The notes: generated by a model from the letters alone, not told the origin. Counted from the first letter of the stretch, positions 7,813 through 16,202 are shown. The stretch is 64,000 bases of DNA from Mogibacterium sp. (GCA_017404265.1 JAFRCS010000006.1:61502-125501); one strand, 5' to 3'. Translations and numbers: made by a program.

Positions 7813-9726
7813 TCAGAACAGGGAGCAGACGATGTCCGTGTATCCGCTTGGATCCTGGACCGGCAGCCCGGCAATCATAAGTGCCTGATTCAGCAGGACC
7901 TCGCACATCTTCTTTGCTCTCTCCGGATCATCTATCCTTGCTCTGTCGAGAGCCAGGAACGCGTCGTGATCCACGTTGAGCTCGAGTATGCGCTTAGCCT
8001 TCATGCCGAGGTCAGGATTGACCGCCGTGAAGTACTTCTCCATCTCGAAGGTGATTCCTTCTCCGCTGGACAGGCACACAGGGTGGGTCTTAAGCTTGGT
8101 GGTCGCCTTGACGACGTCCACCTTGTCGCCCAGAGTCTCCTTGATGAAGTCGAAGGTGTCCTTGAACGTCTTGTTCATGGTCTCTTCGTCCTTGCCTTCG
8201 CCCAGGTCGAAGTCGCCGTCGATGACAGACATGAACTTCTTTTCCTTGTAGTTCCTGAACATGTCAGGGATGAAGCCGTCCGTGCTGTCGGTAAAGTAGA
8301 GTATCTCTATGCCCCTGTCCTTCAGGATCTCGGTCTGCGGCATCTTGTCGACCGCGTCGAGACTGTCGCCGGTAGCATAGTAGATATATTCCTGATCATC
8401 CTTCATCCTCTCAACGTATTCCGCGAGAGTGACAGGCTTCTCTTCCGTCGATGACCAGAACATCAGGAAGTCCTGCAGCTGTTCCTTGTATTTGCCGTAA
8501 TCGTCGAGCGCGCACAGCTTGAGCTGGCGGCCGAAGCTCCTGTAGAACTTCTCGTACTCCTCTCTGTTCTTGTCGCGCATCTCCTCGAGCTTAGCTTTGA
8601 TCTTCTTCTCAAGGTTCTGCGAGATCAGTCTCAGCTGCCTGTCGTGCTGCAGCATCTCGCGGGAGATGTTGAGCGACAGGTCAGGGGAGTCGACGACGCC
8701 TCTGACAAAGTTGAAATATTCCGGCAGGAGTTCTTTGCACTTCTCCATGATGAGGACGCCCGAGCTGTAAAGCTGCAGTCCGCCTGTGTACTCATCGGTG
8801 TAGTACTTGTTAGGTACCAGCTCCGGTATGAACATCAGCGCGTCGTAGCTCACGACTCCTTCGACCGATACGGTCAGCGTTTCAAGAGGAGATGTGTCAT
8901 CCTGGAAGGTGGCCTTGTAGAACTCGTCGTATTCCTCTTTGGTGACTTCAGAGCGCTTGCGCTGCCAGAGAGGCACCATCGAGTTGAATGTCTCGTATTC
9001 CCAGACTTCCTCGTACTCAGGGTTCTGCGGGTCGGAGCCTTCCTTGATGCGCGGCTGAGGCATCAGCATCTTTATAGGGAAGCGGATGTAGTCGGAGTAT
9101 TTCTTGACCAGCTTGTATATAGGGTATTCCCTCATGTACTGGCTGAACTCGTCTTCGGTCTCGCCGTCCTGCCTGATGTGCATGATGACGTCCGTGCCGT
9201 GTCCGTCTCTTTCCGCTTCCTCGATGCTGTAGCCGCCCGCTCCCTCGGATACCCACTTGTAGGCCTTGTCCGAACCGTAGCGCTTGCTCACCACCTCGAC
9301 CTTGTCGGCTACCATGAACGCGGAGTAGAATCCTACGCCAAACTGTCCTATGATGTCGATCTCGCCTGTGTGATCGTCCGCCGTGGACTTCGCGGCCTTC
9401 GAATCCTTCTCGAGCTGCTCGCTGAAGCGGCTGCTTCCGGAGAATGCGATGGTTCCGAGGTTCTTTTCGAGCTCCTGCTCGTCCATGCCGATCCCGTTGT
9501 CGCTGACCGTGAGAGTACGGTTCTCCTTGTCGAGAGTGAGTATGATCTCATAATCGCTGCGGCTCTCTCCGACGTTCTTGTCGGTAAGCGCAAGGTAGCA
9601 CATCTTATCGATGGCGTCCGACGCGTTCGATATGATCTCACGCAGGAATATTTCCTTGTGCGTGTAGATCGAGTTGATCATCATGTCCAGCAGACGCTGG
9701 GATTCGGCTTTGAACTTCTTTTTCAT
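7813..9726 (-). CDS. htpG: Hsp90-family chaperone HtpG
   Basis: The 637 residues match bacterial Hsp90. The N-terminal GHKL ATPase shows EIISNASDAIDK (the catalytic Glu/Asn helix), DNGIGM, and GQFGVGFYSAF. The middle domain and the C-terminal dimerisation domain follow at full length. It acts as a cytosolic homodimer in folding and assembly of client proteins. It lies on the same strand between dehydratase system 2 with its small membrane protein (30 bases upstream) and the CooC-like gene, so it may be part of one long operon. That would suggest a role in assembling the oxygen-labile enzymes, which is inference. AGGAAAGAAG upstream of the ATG is a fair ribosome site. Confidence 0.97.
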   Translation of the reverse strand: MKKKFKAESQRLLDMMINSIYTHKEIFLREIISNASDAIDKMCYLALTDKNVGESRSDYEIILTLDKENRTLTVSDNGIGMDEQELEKNLGTIAFSGSSRFSEQLEKDSKAAKSTADDHTGEIDIIGQFGVGFYSAFMVADKVEVVSKRYGSDKAYKWVSEGAGGYSIEEAERDGHGTDVIMHIRQDGETEDEFSQYMREYPIYKLVKKYSDYIRFPIKMLMPQPRIKEGSDPQNPEYEEVWEYETFNSMVPLWQRKRSEVTKEEYDEFYKATFQDDTSPLETLTVSVEGVVSYDALMFIPELVPNKYYTDEYTGGLQLYSSGVLIMEKCKELLPEYFNFVRGVVDSPDLSLNISREMLQHDRQLRLISQNLEKKIKAKLEEMRDKNREEYEKFYRSFGRQLKLCALDDYGKYKEQLQDFLMFWSSTEEKPVTLAEYVERMKDDQEYIYYATGDSLDAVDKMPQTEILKDRGIEILYFTDSTDGFIPDMFRNYKEKKFMSVIDGDFDLGEGKDEETMNKTFKDTFDFIKETLGDKVDVVKATTKLKTHPVCLSSGEGITFEMEKYFTAVNPDLGMKAKRILELNVDHDAFLALDRARIDDPERAKKMCEVLLNQALMIAGLPVQDPSGYTDIVCSLF

Positions 9727-9756
9727 TGTGCGATAACTTCTTTCCTGTTTTTTATT

Positions 9757-9984
9757 TTATTGCATGTATTCAGTGTCGAGCTGCTCGTACGGTACTGTAT
9801 GAGGATCTCTTCTCTCCATGTTGTCGAAGTGGTTCTTCATGAACGGCTCAACAACGTAGTAGAGCAGTTTACCATCGAGATCGAAGTAGAATACGCAGAA
9901 CAGTCCGGCATAAGCGAGAGCTCCGATTCCGAGAGTCTTCTTCACGATTCTGCCGACCGTGCTTTTTTTCTTAGCCTTCTTCAT
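9757..9984 (-). CDS. Small single-span membrane protein of dehydratase cluster 2
   Basis: A 75-residue protein with a Lys-rich N-terminus (KKAKKKS), one hydrophobic segment at about 18-34, then F-D-L-D-G-K-L-L and an acidic, His-containing tail. The part from the membrane span through D-x-K-L-L aligns without gaps to the 60-residue protein at 2739-2921 (L-F-V-V-Y-F versus L-F-C-V-F-Y; L-D-Q-K-L-L versus L-D-G-K-L-L). Two ATGs are adjacent; the second (9984) is preferred because GGAGG then lies at a normal distance. It follows the 545-residue dehydratase subunit by 14 bases. No known family is recognised. A membrane partner of the dehydratase is a working guess. Confidence 0.7.
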   Translation of the reverse strand: MKKAKKKSTVGRIVKKTLGIGALAYAGLFCVFYFDLDGKLLYYVVEPFMKNHFDNMERRDPHTVPYEQLDTEYMQ

Positions 9985-9998
9985 CATCGGCCTCCTTT

Positions 9999-11636
9999 CT
10001 ACCAGCTGTCGATATCGTCAAAGTCAAGCAGTGACGGATCGAGCGGTTCTTCGCCCATTACTGTGAACATGTAGTCATTGATGATCTGTCTGATCTGTGA
10101 CCTTGGAACTGTTCTCTTGTCAGGCAGAGCGTGCGGCATCCAGATTGCGTGGATGTTGCGGGCTCTGAACTCGTCTTCGAAGAGTCCAACAACGCCCTGC
10201 ATGCCCTTGCACTGCAGCTGGTCGTACATCATGACCATGTCGCAGTTGAACTTTTCCATGTTCTCCCAGAGTTCGAAGATGTGCTGCAGTCCGCCTACAG
10301 CCATTCTTCTCATCGGAGCCCACTCATGATATTTCGCGATATCCAGCAGGCAGTTCTCGTAAGTGTCTGTCCTGATATCCAGGTCGAACATCAGCGAGTC
10401 CATGTTGATGATGGTGTTGAGGCCCCAGCAGTTGTAAGCCCATGTGCACCATGCTGAGTAGTACAGCGGAGCGCATGACCATGCGATGACTCTGTGTCTT
10501 GTCATAGGGAAGGTGTTGATGTCTTCATTCACGCACTTCTCCATGATCTTTCTGACCTTGGCGTCAACATCATGCCAGAAAGGTCTCTCGCCGTACTGCG
10601 AGTAGAAGATCCTGTACAGAGCCTGAGCTACGCCGTTGATAGGATAGCTGTGAGTATTGGCAGCTACATCCCATTTTTCTCTCTCAAACTGATTCTGCTT
10701 GTTCTGCAGCTCGATGTGCTTCTTAAGCTCTTCCCAGTGGAACTCGAGTCCGGTCTGCTCTTCCATGAATCTCCAGGCCATCTCGATCTCCTTGGCGCAG
10801 TTTTCGAGAACGGAATCGTCGTCGAACTGCATTACCTGCGGCATCGCGAAGAGCGGCTTGTTCATCATCCAGTCCTGGATGACGGAAGTACCTACCGAGC
10901 TGTCGCAGGCCTCGTTTGTCGTGACCATCGCGACGTACGAATCAGGAACGTCGTCCTCGATGTAGATGCCGGCCTCGGCCTGGCACATCGGACATGGGTC
11001 GCCCGGAAGTCCGTAAGCCTGAACTGCGTCGATGTAGTTGAGTACTGTGTGGTTGTTGCAGTGGCAGGTTACGAAGTATGGGATCATCTGTGTCGGCAGG
11101 TAATAGCCGCCCTGATCCATGTACGGATAGATGACTCCGCCCCATACTGTCTCGTCTGTACCGATCGTCTTAGCTCTGAGAGCCGGATCTCCGCCGATGT
11201 TGAGGTCTCTGTTAAAGAATCCTGTGATCTGATACAGGCATGCGCTTACGATTCCTCTGAAGTGCCATGCGGATGCGGCGAGTGTTTCGCCTCTCATACC
11301 TTCAAGGCATCTGTCGAACCAGTGCATTACTGTCAGGTAAGTCTGGCCCATCCATCTGTATCTCCAGGTACCCTTGAGGAACTGTACGAGTCCCTTAGGG
11401 CCGCCGCCGTAAACCATGATGTCGCGAACGATCATTCCGTAGTTGTACAGCCAAATGTTGTTGAAGTAGTACATGGTATCCTTGAAACCACGCCACTCTC
11501 TGTGCTTATAAAGACCTGTCTTAGGTATATACAGGTCGCCAAGACGTCTTTCACCGTGAGGCTTGCCATACCAGAAGTCCCTTGCAGCCTTCTTGACGTC
11601 GAGGTCTTTGAGTTTGCTTAAATCAGGTTTCTTCAT
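9999..11636 (-). CDS. Long 2-hydroxyacyl-CoA dehydratase family subunit, system 2
   Basis: This 545-residue paralogue of the 621- and 534-residue subunits has REWRG at 46-50 and RYRWM near 125, so it has the shared N-terminal module but not the extra first 90 residues of system 1. The family core shows DPCPMCQAEAG (two cysteines), then ACDSSVG where the others have CDG, then WSCAPLYYSAWCTWAYNCWG, CKGMQGVV and a final LPDKRTVPRSQ replacing the usual DPR. The changed CDG and DPR sites suggest a divergent substrate or active site. It is four bases downstream of its B-type partner and 14 bases upstream of the small membrane protein gene. Confidence 0.8.
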   Translation of the reverse strand: MKKPDLSKLKDLDVKKAARDFWYGKPHGERRLGDLYIPKTGLYKHREWRGFKDTMYYFNNIWLYNYGMIVRDIMVYGGGPKGLVQFLKGTWRYRWMGQTYLTVMHWFDRCLEGMRGETLAASAWHFRGIVSACLYQITGFFNRDLNIGGDPALRAKTIGTDETVWGGVIYPYMDQGGYYLPTQMIPYFVTCHCNNHTVLNYIDAVQAYGLPGDPCPMCQAEAGIYIEDDVPDSYVAMVTTNEACDSSVGTSVIQDWMMNKPLFAMPQVMQFDDDSVLENCAKEIEMAWRFMEEQTGLEFHWEELKKHIELQNKQNQFEREKWDVAANTHSYPINGVAQALYRIFYSQYGERPFWHDVDAKVRKIMEKCVNEDINTFPMTRHRVIAWSCAPLYYSAWCTWAYNCWGLNTIINMDSLMFDLDIRTDTYENCLLDIAKYHEWAPMRRMAVGGLQHIFELWENMEKFNCDMVMMYDQLQCKGMQGVVGLFEDEFRARNIHAIWMPHALPDKRTVPRSQIRQIINDYMFTVMGEEPLDPSLLDFDDIDSW

Positions 11637-11639
11637 GTC

Positions 11640-12827
11640 TTAGCCCTCCTGGATCTTCTTGAGCTCTACGCTCTCAACGAAAGCCTGGAATCTTGTTCTG
11701 AGCTGTCCGGACGCCGTGTTGATGTACTCCTTCTCGATGGAGCATACCGGGTATCCGAAGTCTCTCGGAAGAACGATCGTATCGATCATTCTCTCAAAGC
11801 TCCAGTATTCACAGAACTTGTTGGATTCTACGATGATACCGTCCGCATGGTATTCATCCGCGTAGTCGGCGAGAACCTTCTTGCGGTGTCTCATCTCCTG
11901 CTGCTCCATGAATCTTGCGCACTGGCTCTTCAGCAGGTAGTGCTTTGCGACAGCTGTCAGAGGATCGTCGCCCTCTTCGATGTCGATGTGCTGTCTGGCC
12001 TCGAGTGAGCCGTAGCAGTGTCTGTCAGCTACTACGAGAGCTCCGCAGCCTTCGATCAGCTTTATGAAGTCAGGATCGTCGTTCTCGGAACCTGCGAGCA
12101 GGACCTTGATCTTGAAGTTTGGCTTGTCGTCAGGCTCTCTTGTCTTGAGCTCTTCGAGTGTCTCTCTGAGTTTGTCGACGATGAGATACTTAGGGCAGAC
12201 CATCGATACCAGTGTGATGACGCTGAACTCATAACCTGTGATGGTCGGGTTGTCGAGCTTGCGGTAATCTCCGATGGCTCTGACAATGTCGTTCACCTCG
12301 TTGTTGATCTTGATCGCCTTCAGGATGGCCTCGTCAGATGTGTCCACACCGAACTCGTCCTTAAGGAAATCGAGTACGTGGATCTTCAGCTGCTTCCTGT
12401 AGTGATCGATGCTGTTGGCATTCTTCTTGAACGGAACGTCCGTGAAGGATGTCTTGAACGTCGCGTTATTGATAACGTCGTCCATGTACTCAAGATGCTC
12501 CTGGAATCTGCAAGTGACCGTGCAGGTCTCTGTGGCGAGCTGGGCGTCGATGAAGTTGAATCCGCCCTCCAGAGCTCTCTCGAGGAGTGATCTGCCATAG
12601 TGGCATGTACGGCCGGACATGTAGTATGAAGCCATGTCAGGCGATGTGCACTTAGGCGCTCTCAGTCTGACCGAGAAGCAGCCAGGCAGATCGAGGAGGA
12701 CTTCAGGCATGAAGTAGCATGTGTATCCGAGACACAGATTGCCGTCTTCTTTGCCTTTGCGCACGAGCTCGTTGTTGGCTTCCTGCAGCAGGTCCTCAAA
12801 GTAGATCAGATGCTTTAAGTCACGCAT
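11640..12827 (-). CDS. 2-hydroxyacyl-CoA dehydratase family B-type subunit, system 2
   Basis: This 395-residue B-type subunit begins MRDLKHLIYFE, like its paralogues. Motifs include GYTCYFMPE, TCHYGRSLLE, ETCTVTC, SNKFCEYWSFE and the C-terminal GQLRTRFQAFVES. AAGGTGA lies at good distance from the ATG. It appears to be the first gene of a minus-strand transcription unit that may run through htpG to the ACS-like gene. A promoter with an embedded palindrome lies at 13063-13091, giving a leader of about 230 bases. There is no dedicated activator gene beside this pair. Confidence 0.85.
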   Translation of the reverse strand: MRDLKHLIYFEDLLQEANNELVRKGKEDGNLCLGYTCYFMPEVLLDLPGCFSVRLRAPKCTSPDMASYYMSGRTCHYGRSLLERALEGGFNFIDAQLATETCTVTCRFQEHLEYMDDVINNATFKTSFTDVPFKKNANSIDHYRKQLKIHVLDFLKDEFGVDTSDEAILKAIKINNEVNDIVRAIGDYRKLDNPTITGYEFSVITLVSMVCPKYLIVDKLRETLEELKTREPDDKPNFKIKVLLAGSENDDPDFIKLIEGCGALVVADRHCYGSLEARQHIDIEEGDDPLTAVAKHYLLKSQCARFMEQQEMRHRKKVLADYADEYHADGIIVESNKFCEYWSFERMIDTIVLPRDFGYPVCSIEKEYINTASGQLRTRFQAFVESVELKKIQEG

Positions 12828-13062
12828 TATGTGTCACCTTACCTCTCCCTCTCTTTTAAAAAACTCTTGTCGAAAACTGCCGCACTCATGTCTTTCAGCA
12901 CGCGTAAAAACGAGGAACTCACACGGAGCATCCAGTTTTCCTACAATATTATTGCTGACTTTATTTTAAGGCTTTCGTTATATTTGTGTCAACGAAGACA
13001 GGGGGCGGAAACTGTCTATTCCGATTTAGTTTTTGTATTTTTTTGGTACATGATATCCGCTT

Positions 13063-13091
13063 TTTTTATATCCCCTATATAGGGTTGTAAA
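13063..13091 (-). promoter_or_regulatory. Promoter with CCCTATATAGGG palindrome in the spacer, dehydratase system 2
   Basis: On the minus strand TTTACA (13086-13091) and TAAAAA (13063-13068) are 17 bases apart, and the perfect palindrome CCCTATATAGGG (13073-13084) sits between them. The same arrangement with CCCTGTACAGGG occurs before dehydratase system 3. A plus-strand pair TTTATA / TAAATA can also be drawn around the palindrome and could serve the His-rich gene. A spacer palindrome is the layout used by MerR-type activators and by some CsoR-like metal sensors, but no regulator gene is seen nearby. The rest of the 329-base gap 12828-13156 is AT-rich, with nothing else recognised. Confidence 0.5.
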
Positions 13092-13156
13092 TAATGCAAA
13101 AAACCACAATATTTGATAAAATTACCGCGTAGGAAATGAGCAAAAGGAGGCATAAA

Positions 13157-13525
13157 ATGTGCACAGATAATATCAACAAAAATGCGGCTTCGGATCACGC
13201 CAGCGAGCCGCACGAACACGACCACACTCATACTCATGAGCACGAACATTGCGGCCATCACCACATGCATACGCACGCGGACGGCACCACACATTCACAC
13301 GGTCATACGCATACTCACGCGACAGCGTCTTCACCCGAAGAAGCCCTCGCCCTTCTTAAGTACATGCTCGACCATAACCGTCATCATGCCGAGGAGCTCC
13401 ACGATCTGGCTCACTCTTTCGACGACGTCACCGCAGATCTCATCCATGACGCGGTCGACAAGCTGGGCGAGAGCAATGACCTTATAGAGCAGGCCCTGTC
13501 GCTCATCACGAACCAGGACAAATAA
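13157..13525 (+). CDS. His-rich metal-binding protein (CooJ-like by composition)
   Basis: The product has 122 residues. AGGAGG at 13145-13150 sets the ATG at 13157 rather than 13136. Residues 15-60 are extremely rich in His with Asp/Glu (repeats such as HEHDHTHTHEHEH), and one Cys lies inside. The C-terminal half (from SPEEALALL) is a predicted helical pair with more His. Such proteins bind or store Ni, Zn or Co in the cytoplasm; there is no signal peptide. CooJ of the CO dehydrogenase system is also a small His-rich nickel chaperone, though its His tail is C-terminal. Together with the CooC- and CooT-like genes here this hints at nickel handling. Specificity cannot be told from sequence. Confidence 0.75.
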   Translation: MCTDNINKNAASDHASEPHEHDHTHTHEHEHCGHHHMHTHADGTTHSHGHTHTHATASSPEEALALLKYMLDHNRHHAEELHDLAHSFDDVTADLIHDAVDKLGESNDLIEQALSLITNQDK

Positions 13526-13541
13526 TCTGAAACAAATGAAA

Positions 13542-13575
13542 AACGGCAGCGGATATCCGCTGCCGTTGTTTTTAT
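13542..13575. terminator. Bidirectional terminator, His-rich gene / lipoprotein gene
   Basis: A perfect 26-base palindrome, AACGGCAGCGGAT with its complement (13542-13567), is followed by TGTTTTT-like sequence on the plus strand and TTTTTC on the minus strand. It lies between two convergent genes and can serve both. Confidence 0.9.
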
Positions 13576-13580
13576 GAGTT

Positions 13581-14504
13581 TTACTGGATTCCGTTGATCA
13601 GGCTGTTCAGATCATCAGCCGGCAGACCGTAGTCCTCATCACCACCCAGACCCTGGACCGTGATCGAGTAATCCATATCATCTACGCTCCAGATCGTCTT
13701 GGTAGCTTCGCCATCGCGGTTACCGAAGCACTTCACCTCGAGGCCCTTGATGTTCTGAGTCCAGTCATACTTGTACTCGCTGTAATCTCCGGAAATGTCT
13801 CCTTCAGCCATCTCGCCCGACTTGTCTCCCTTGCGGATAGTCATCTCCACAGCCGGGAACTCGACGACGGCCTCAGCCATGCCCTTCATGCATCTGTACT
13901 GAGTTACCTTTACTTCGCCGAGGCTTATCTCTGCCTCTCCGTCAGGGACCATGAATGTATCAAGTCCTGCGCCTTCAGCTGCAGCCTCTGCCGAGTCAAC
14001 GTCGCTCCATGGATTCGCCATGCCGGCCTCGTTGTTCTCAGGGTTTGCTCCTGCATACTCGAATACCATGTCTTCTGCGACTTTCTCCTGATCGTCCTGC
14101 CATGTGAGGCTCAGAGGATCGCCCTCCTTGAAGAACATGAATCCGTGTCCGCCTGTGTAGACTTCTTCCTGAGATTCAACATCTCCGTCATCTTTGTATT
14201 TATAATCCGTCTTGACGCAGTCGTGGTATTCGAACTGCAGTGTCTCAGGATCGAAAGTTCCACTCATCATCCAGGTGCTGTTTTCCCATGCGCTGCTGCT
14301 CCATGTGACGATAGCGCTCGCGCCTTCCTCGCCGTCAGCAGAGATAAATACATTGGCCCTGTCGCATACATAGTATCCGACATAGTTCATGATCGGGTTC
14401 TGTCCCTCATCAGGCGCAGCCTTCTTTCCGCAGGCCGAAAGCCCCATCGCGAATGTCATGACAAGCGCCATCATGAGCGCCAATATTCTTGCATTCTTTT
14501 TCAT
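13581..14504 (-). CDS. Lipoprotein of unknown function
   Basis: The product has 307 residues. The N-terminus is a lipoprotein signal: KKN, a hydrophobic stretch to about residue 20, and lipobox LSAC. After the Cys comes an acidic mature protein rich in Gly, Asp and Glu, with paired Tyr/Trp positions suggesting beta structure. No catalytic motif is recognised. It would be anchored to the outer face of the membrane. AGGGAGG precedes the ATG. It shares no operon with the His-rich gene, which is convergent, and the small membrane gene upstream is 52 bases away on the same strand. Confidence 0.8.
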   Translation of the reverse strand: MKKNARILALMMALVMTFAMGLSACGKKAAPDEGQNPIMNYVGYYVCDRANVFISADGEEGASAIVTWSSSAWENSTWMMSGTFDPETLQFEYHDCVKTDYKYKDDGDVESQEEVYTGGHGFMFFKEGDPLSLTWQDDQEKVAEDMVFEYAGANPENNEAGMANPWSDVDSAEAAAEGAGLDTFMVPDGEAEISLGEVKVTQYRCMKGMAEAVVEFPAVEMTIRKGDKSGEMAEGDISGDYSEYKYDWTQNIKGLEVKCFGNRDGEATKTIWSVDDMDYSITVQGLGGDEDYGLPADDLNSLINGIQ

Positions 14505-14556
14505 CTATTTTTCCTCCCTAACTATTATCTCATGTTAATGGCTCTTGCTATCATGA

Positions 14557-14859
14557 TCAGCCGATCAGATGGATATCTCCTATGAACGGAAGCGGTTCTG
14601 TGCTTCCGGTTGCCGCCCTGTAAATACCCATGATCCAGAACACCAGCACTGCCACTGAGACTACGCTTGCTGCCAGGTTTCCCACAAGAGGTATCACCCC
14701 AAGCACTCCTCCCAGCACGCTCGCGATATTGATCACGAGAGCCTGGTTCAGATGATGTGCCACATACCTGTCAGACCTGTCCCCTATGCAGATCGCTATG
14801 ATGAATCCTATCCATGTTATATACGCCGCGATGGCCGCAGTTTTGTTATTGCCGTTCAT
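14557..14859 (-). CDS. Small membrane protein, DUF4870/Tic20-like
   Basis: The product has 100 residues. It has three hydrophobic segments: AAYITWIGFIIAI, VINIASVLGGVLGVI and AASVVSVAVLVFWIMGIYRA. The HHLNQAL motif between the first two and the FWIMGIYRA end are typical of DUF4870 proteins. ATG at 14859 is preferred over 14865 since AGGAGG then has a 7-base spacing. Function is unknown. It probably precedes the lipoprotein gene in a short transcription unit. Confidence 0.75.
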   Translation of the reverse strand: MNGNNKTAAIAAYITWIGFIIAICIGDRSDRYVAHHLNQALVINIASVLGGVLGVIPLVGNLAASVVSVAVLVFWIMGIYRAATGSTEPLPFIGDIHLIG

Positions 14860-14945
14860 TATCATTCCTCCTCCAGTCCGGATTTCGTACGCAAAAATTA
14901 TAGTCCAAACCGGCAGTCAAAAAGTGTTTCATTGATGAATATTCA

Positions 14946-14985
14946 CAAAAGAAACAGCCCCGGCTCAGGTTTTGCCGGGACTGTT
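14946..14985 (-). terminator. Intrinsic terminator after the flavin/[2Fe-2S] reductase
   Basis: On the minus strand AACAGTCCCGGC pairs with GCCGGGGCTGTT (14953-14985), followed by TCTTTTG. It lies about 20 bases beyond the stop at 15006. Confidence 0.85.
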
Positions 14986-15005
14986 CTTGATTATCAGTGC
15001 TTTTC

Positions 15006-16187
15006 CTAGATAATAGGGATCTTGATCCTGAGATCGGATGTCGGATACGCAGAGCAGGCATGGAACCATCCGAGTTCCTTGTCCATTGCTCTTCTTCCGT
15101 CGTTGAGAGGCGATACGAAGATGTCGCCTGACAGAAGCTGAGTCCTGCAGAATCCGCACTCGCCGCCTCTGCAGTGAGTGTCGATAGGGATAGCCGATCT
15201 TTCAAGAGCAACTGCTACAGGTTCGTCCGCCGCGGCGTCGATGACATCCTCGTGGATGCCGCGCACCACGGTCATCTTGTAAGTCTTGCCAACCTGTTCC
15301 ATAGGGAATCCAGGAATCAGCTTTACAGCCGGCTGAGCAGTCGCGTCGTGTCTGAATCTCTTCAGCGGTACGCCCATCTCCTTCATGATCTTATCGACCA
15401 GGAAGAACATCACCGGAGGTCCGCAGAAGAAGTACGAGCAGCCCTCAGGCGAGTACTTCCTGATGATCTCTTCTGTTACGAAGCCCTTTTCGCCGTCCCA
15501 GTCCTCATCATCGCTCATGACGTGTACCACGTGGATCTTGTCGGGAGCCGCTTTGCGTGCAGCTTCCAACTCTTCGCCGCAGACGATGTCTGTGTGCTTC
15601 ACGGATCCGTAGATGATGGTAAGGTCTATATCCAGTTTCCCGTGAGCGATCTCCTTGGCCATCGAAGCGAACGGGGTAATACCCGATCCGCCGGCAATGC
15701 CGACAATGTGATCGGAGTCGCGTAGAGGCTCATAGAGGAACTGTCCGAAAGGCAGCGCCGCTGTGATCTCGGTGCCGACCTTTACGTTCTCCTGGAACCA
15801 GTCAGGGACCAGATAATGTACGTTATGTCTGATCGTTATCTCAAAGTAAGGCTCTGCAAGCCTTGCTTCATAAGGCGCCGATGAGATGGAGTACGCGCGT
15901 GTCAGAACGCTGTCGCCGACTGTCAGATATAAGTTGACGTACTGGCCGCTCTGGAATACAGGAACGTGGCCGTTCACAGGCGAGAACCTGTAAGTCGTCG
16001 CTGTAGGCGAAGCTTCGCGTATCTCAGTTACCGTGAACTGCTGCTTGCCCGGGTGGAGCAGGTCTGCAAGCTCGCGGATAGGGTCTTTAGGATCAGGAAC
16101 AGGCGATCCTTTTGCGATCAGTTCCTGACGCATCTTGGTGACGCGGGAGGCGCCGCCGACATCTTTCAGAAATCCTTTTACTTTCAT
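15006..16187 (-). CDS. FAD-binding oxidoreductase with C-terminal [2Fe-2S] ferredoxin domain
   Basis: The product has 393 residues in three parts. Residues 45-150 form an FNR-type FAD barrel with TRAYSISSAP (the RxYS flavin motif). Residues 155-285 form the NAD(P) domain with GIAGGSGITPFASM and FFCGPPVM. Residues 300-393 are a plant-type ferredoxin with CRGGECGFC and a later HACSAYP (C-x4-C-x2-C-xn-C). It moves electrons between NAD(P)H, FAD and the 2Fe-2S centre to a partner protein. It lies 15 bases downstream of the CrtI-like FAD enzyme on the same strand, so the two are likely an electron-transfer pair. AAGGAGG precedes the ATG. It could supply electrons for the dehydratases, but nothing in sequence proves that. 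Confidence 0.88.
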   Translation of the reverse strand: MKVKGFLKDVGGASRVTKMRQELIAKGSPVPDPKDPIRELADLLHPGKQQFTVTEIREASPTATTYRFSPVNGHVPVFQSGQYVNLYLTVGDSVLTRAYSISSAPYEARLAEPYFEITIRHNVHYLVPDWFQENVKVGTEITAALPFGQFLYEPLRDSDHIVGIAGGSGITPFASMAKEIAHGKLDIDLTIIYGSVKHTDIVCGEELEAARKAAPDKIHVVHVMSDDEDWDGEKGFVTEEIIRKYSPEGCSYFFCGPPVMFFLVDKIMKEMGVPLKRFRHDATAQPAVKLIPGFPMEQVGKTYKMTVVRGIHEDVIDAAADEPVAVALERSAIPIDTHCRGGECGFCRTQLLSGDIFVSPLNDGRRAMDKELGWFHACSAYPTSDLRIKIPII

Positions 16188-16202
16188 GTGGCTGCCTCCT
16201 TC

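Noticed and set aside
7649..7906. Short coding frames over the 140-base hairpin, both strands
   Set aside because: They arise from the GC-rich repeat arms, lack ribosome sites and overlap the end of htpG.
10494..11621. Plus-strand frame of 375 codons opposite the 545-residue dehydratase subunit
   Set aside because: Antisense shadow of a gene with clear family motifs.
13182..13487. Alternative frame over the His-rich gene
   Set aside because: The His-rich frame has AGGAGG and a sensible C-terminal half; the other frame has neither.
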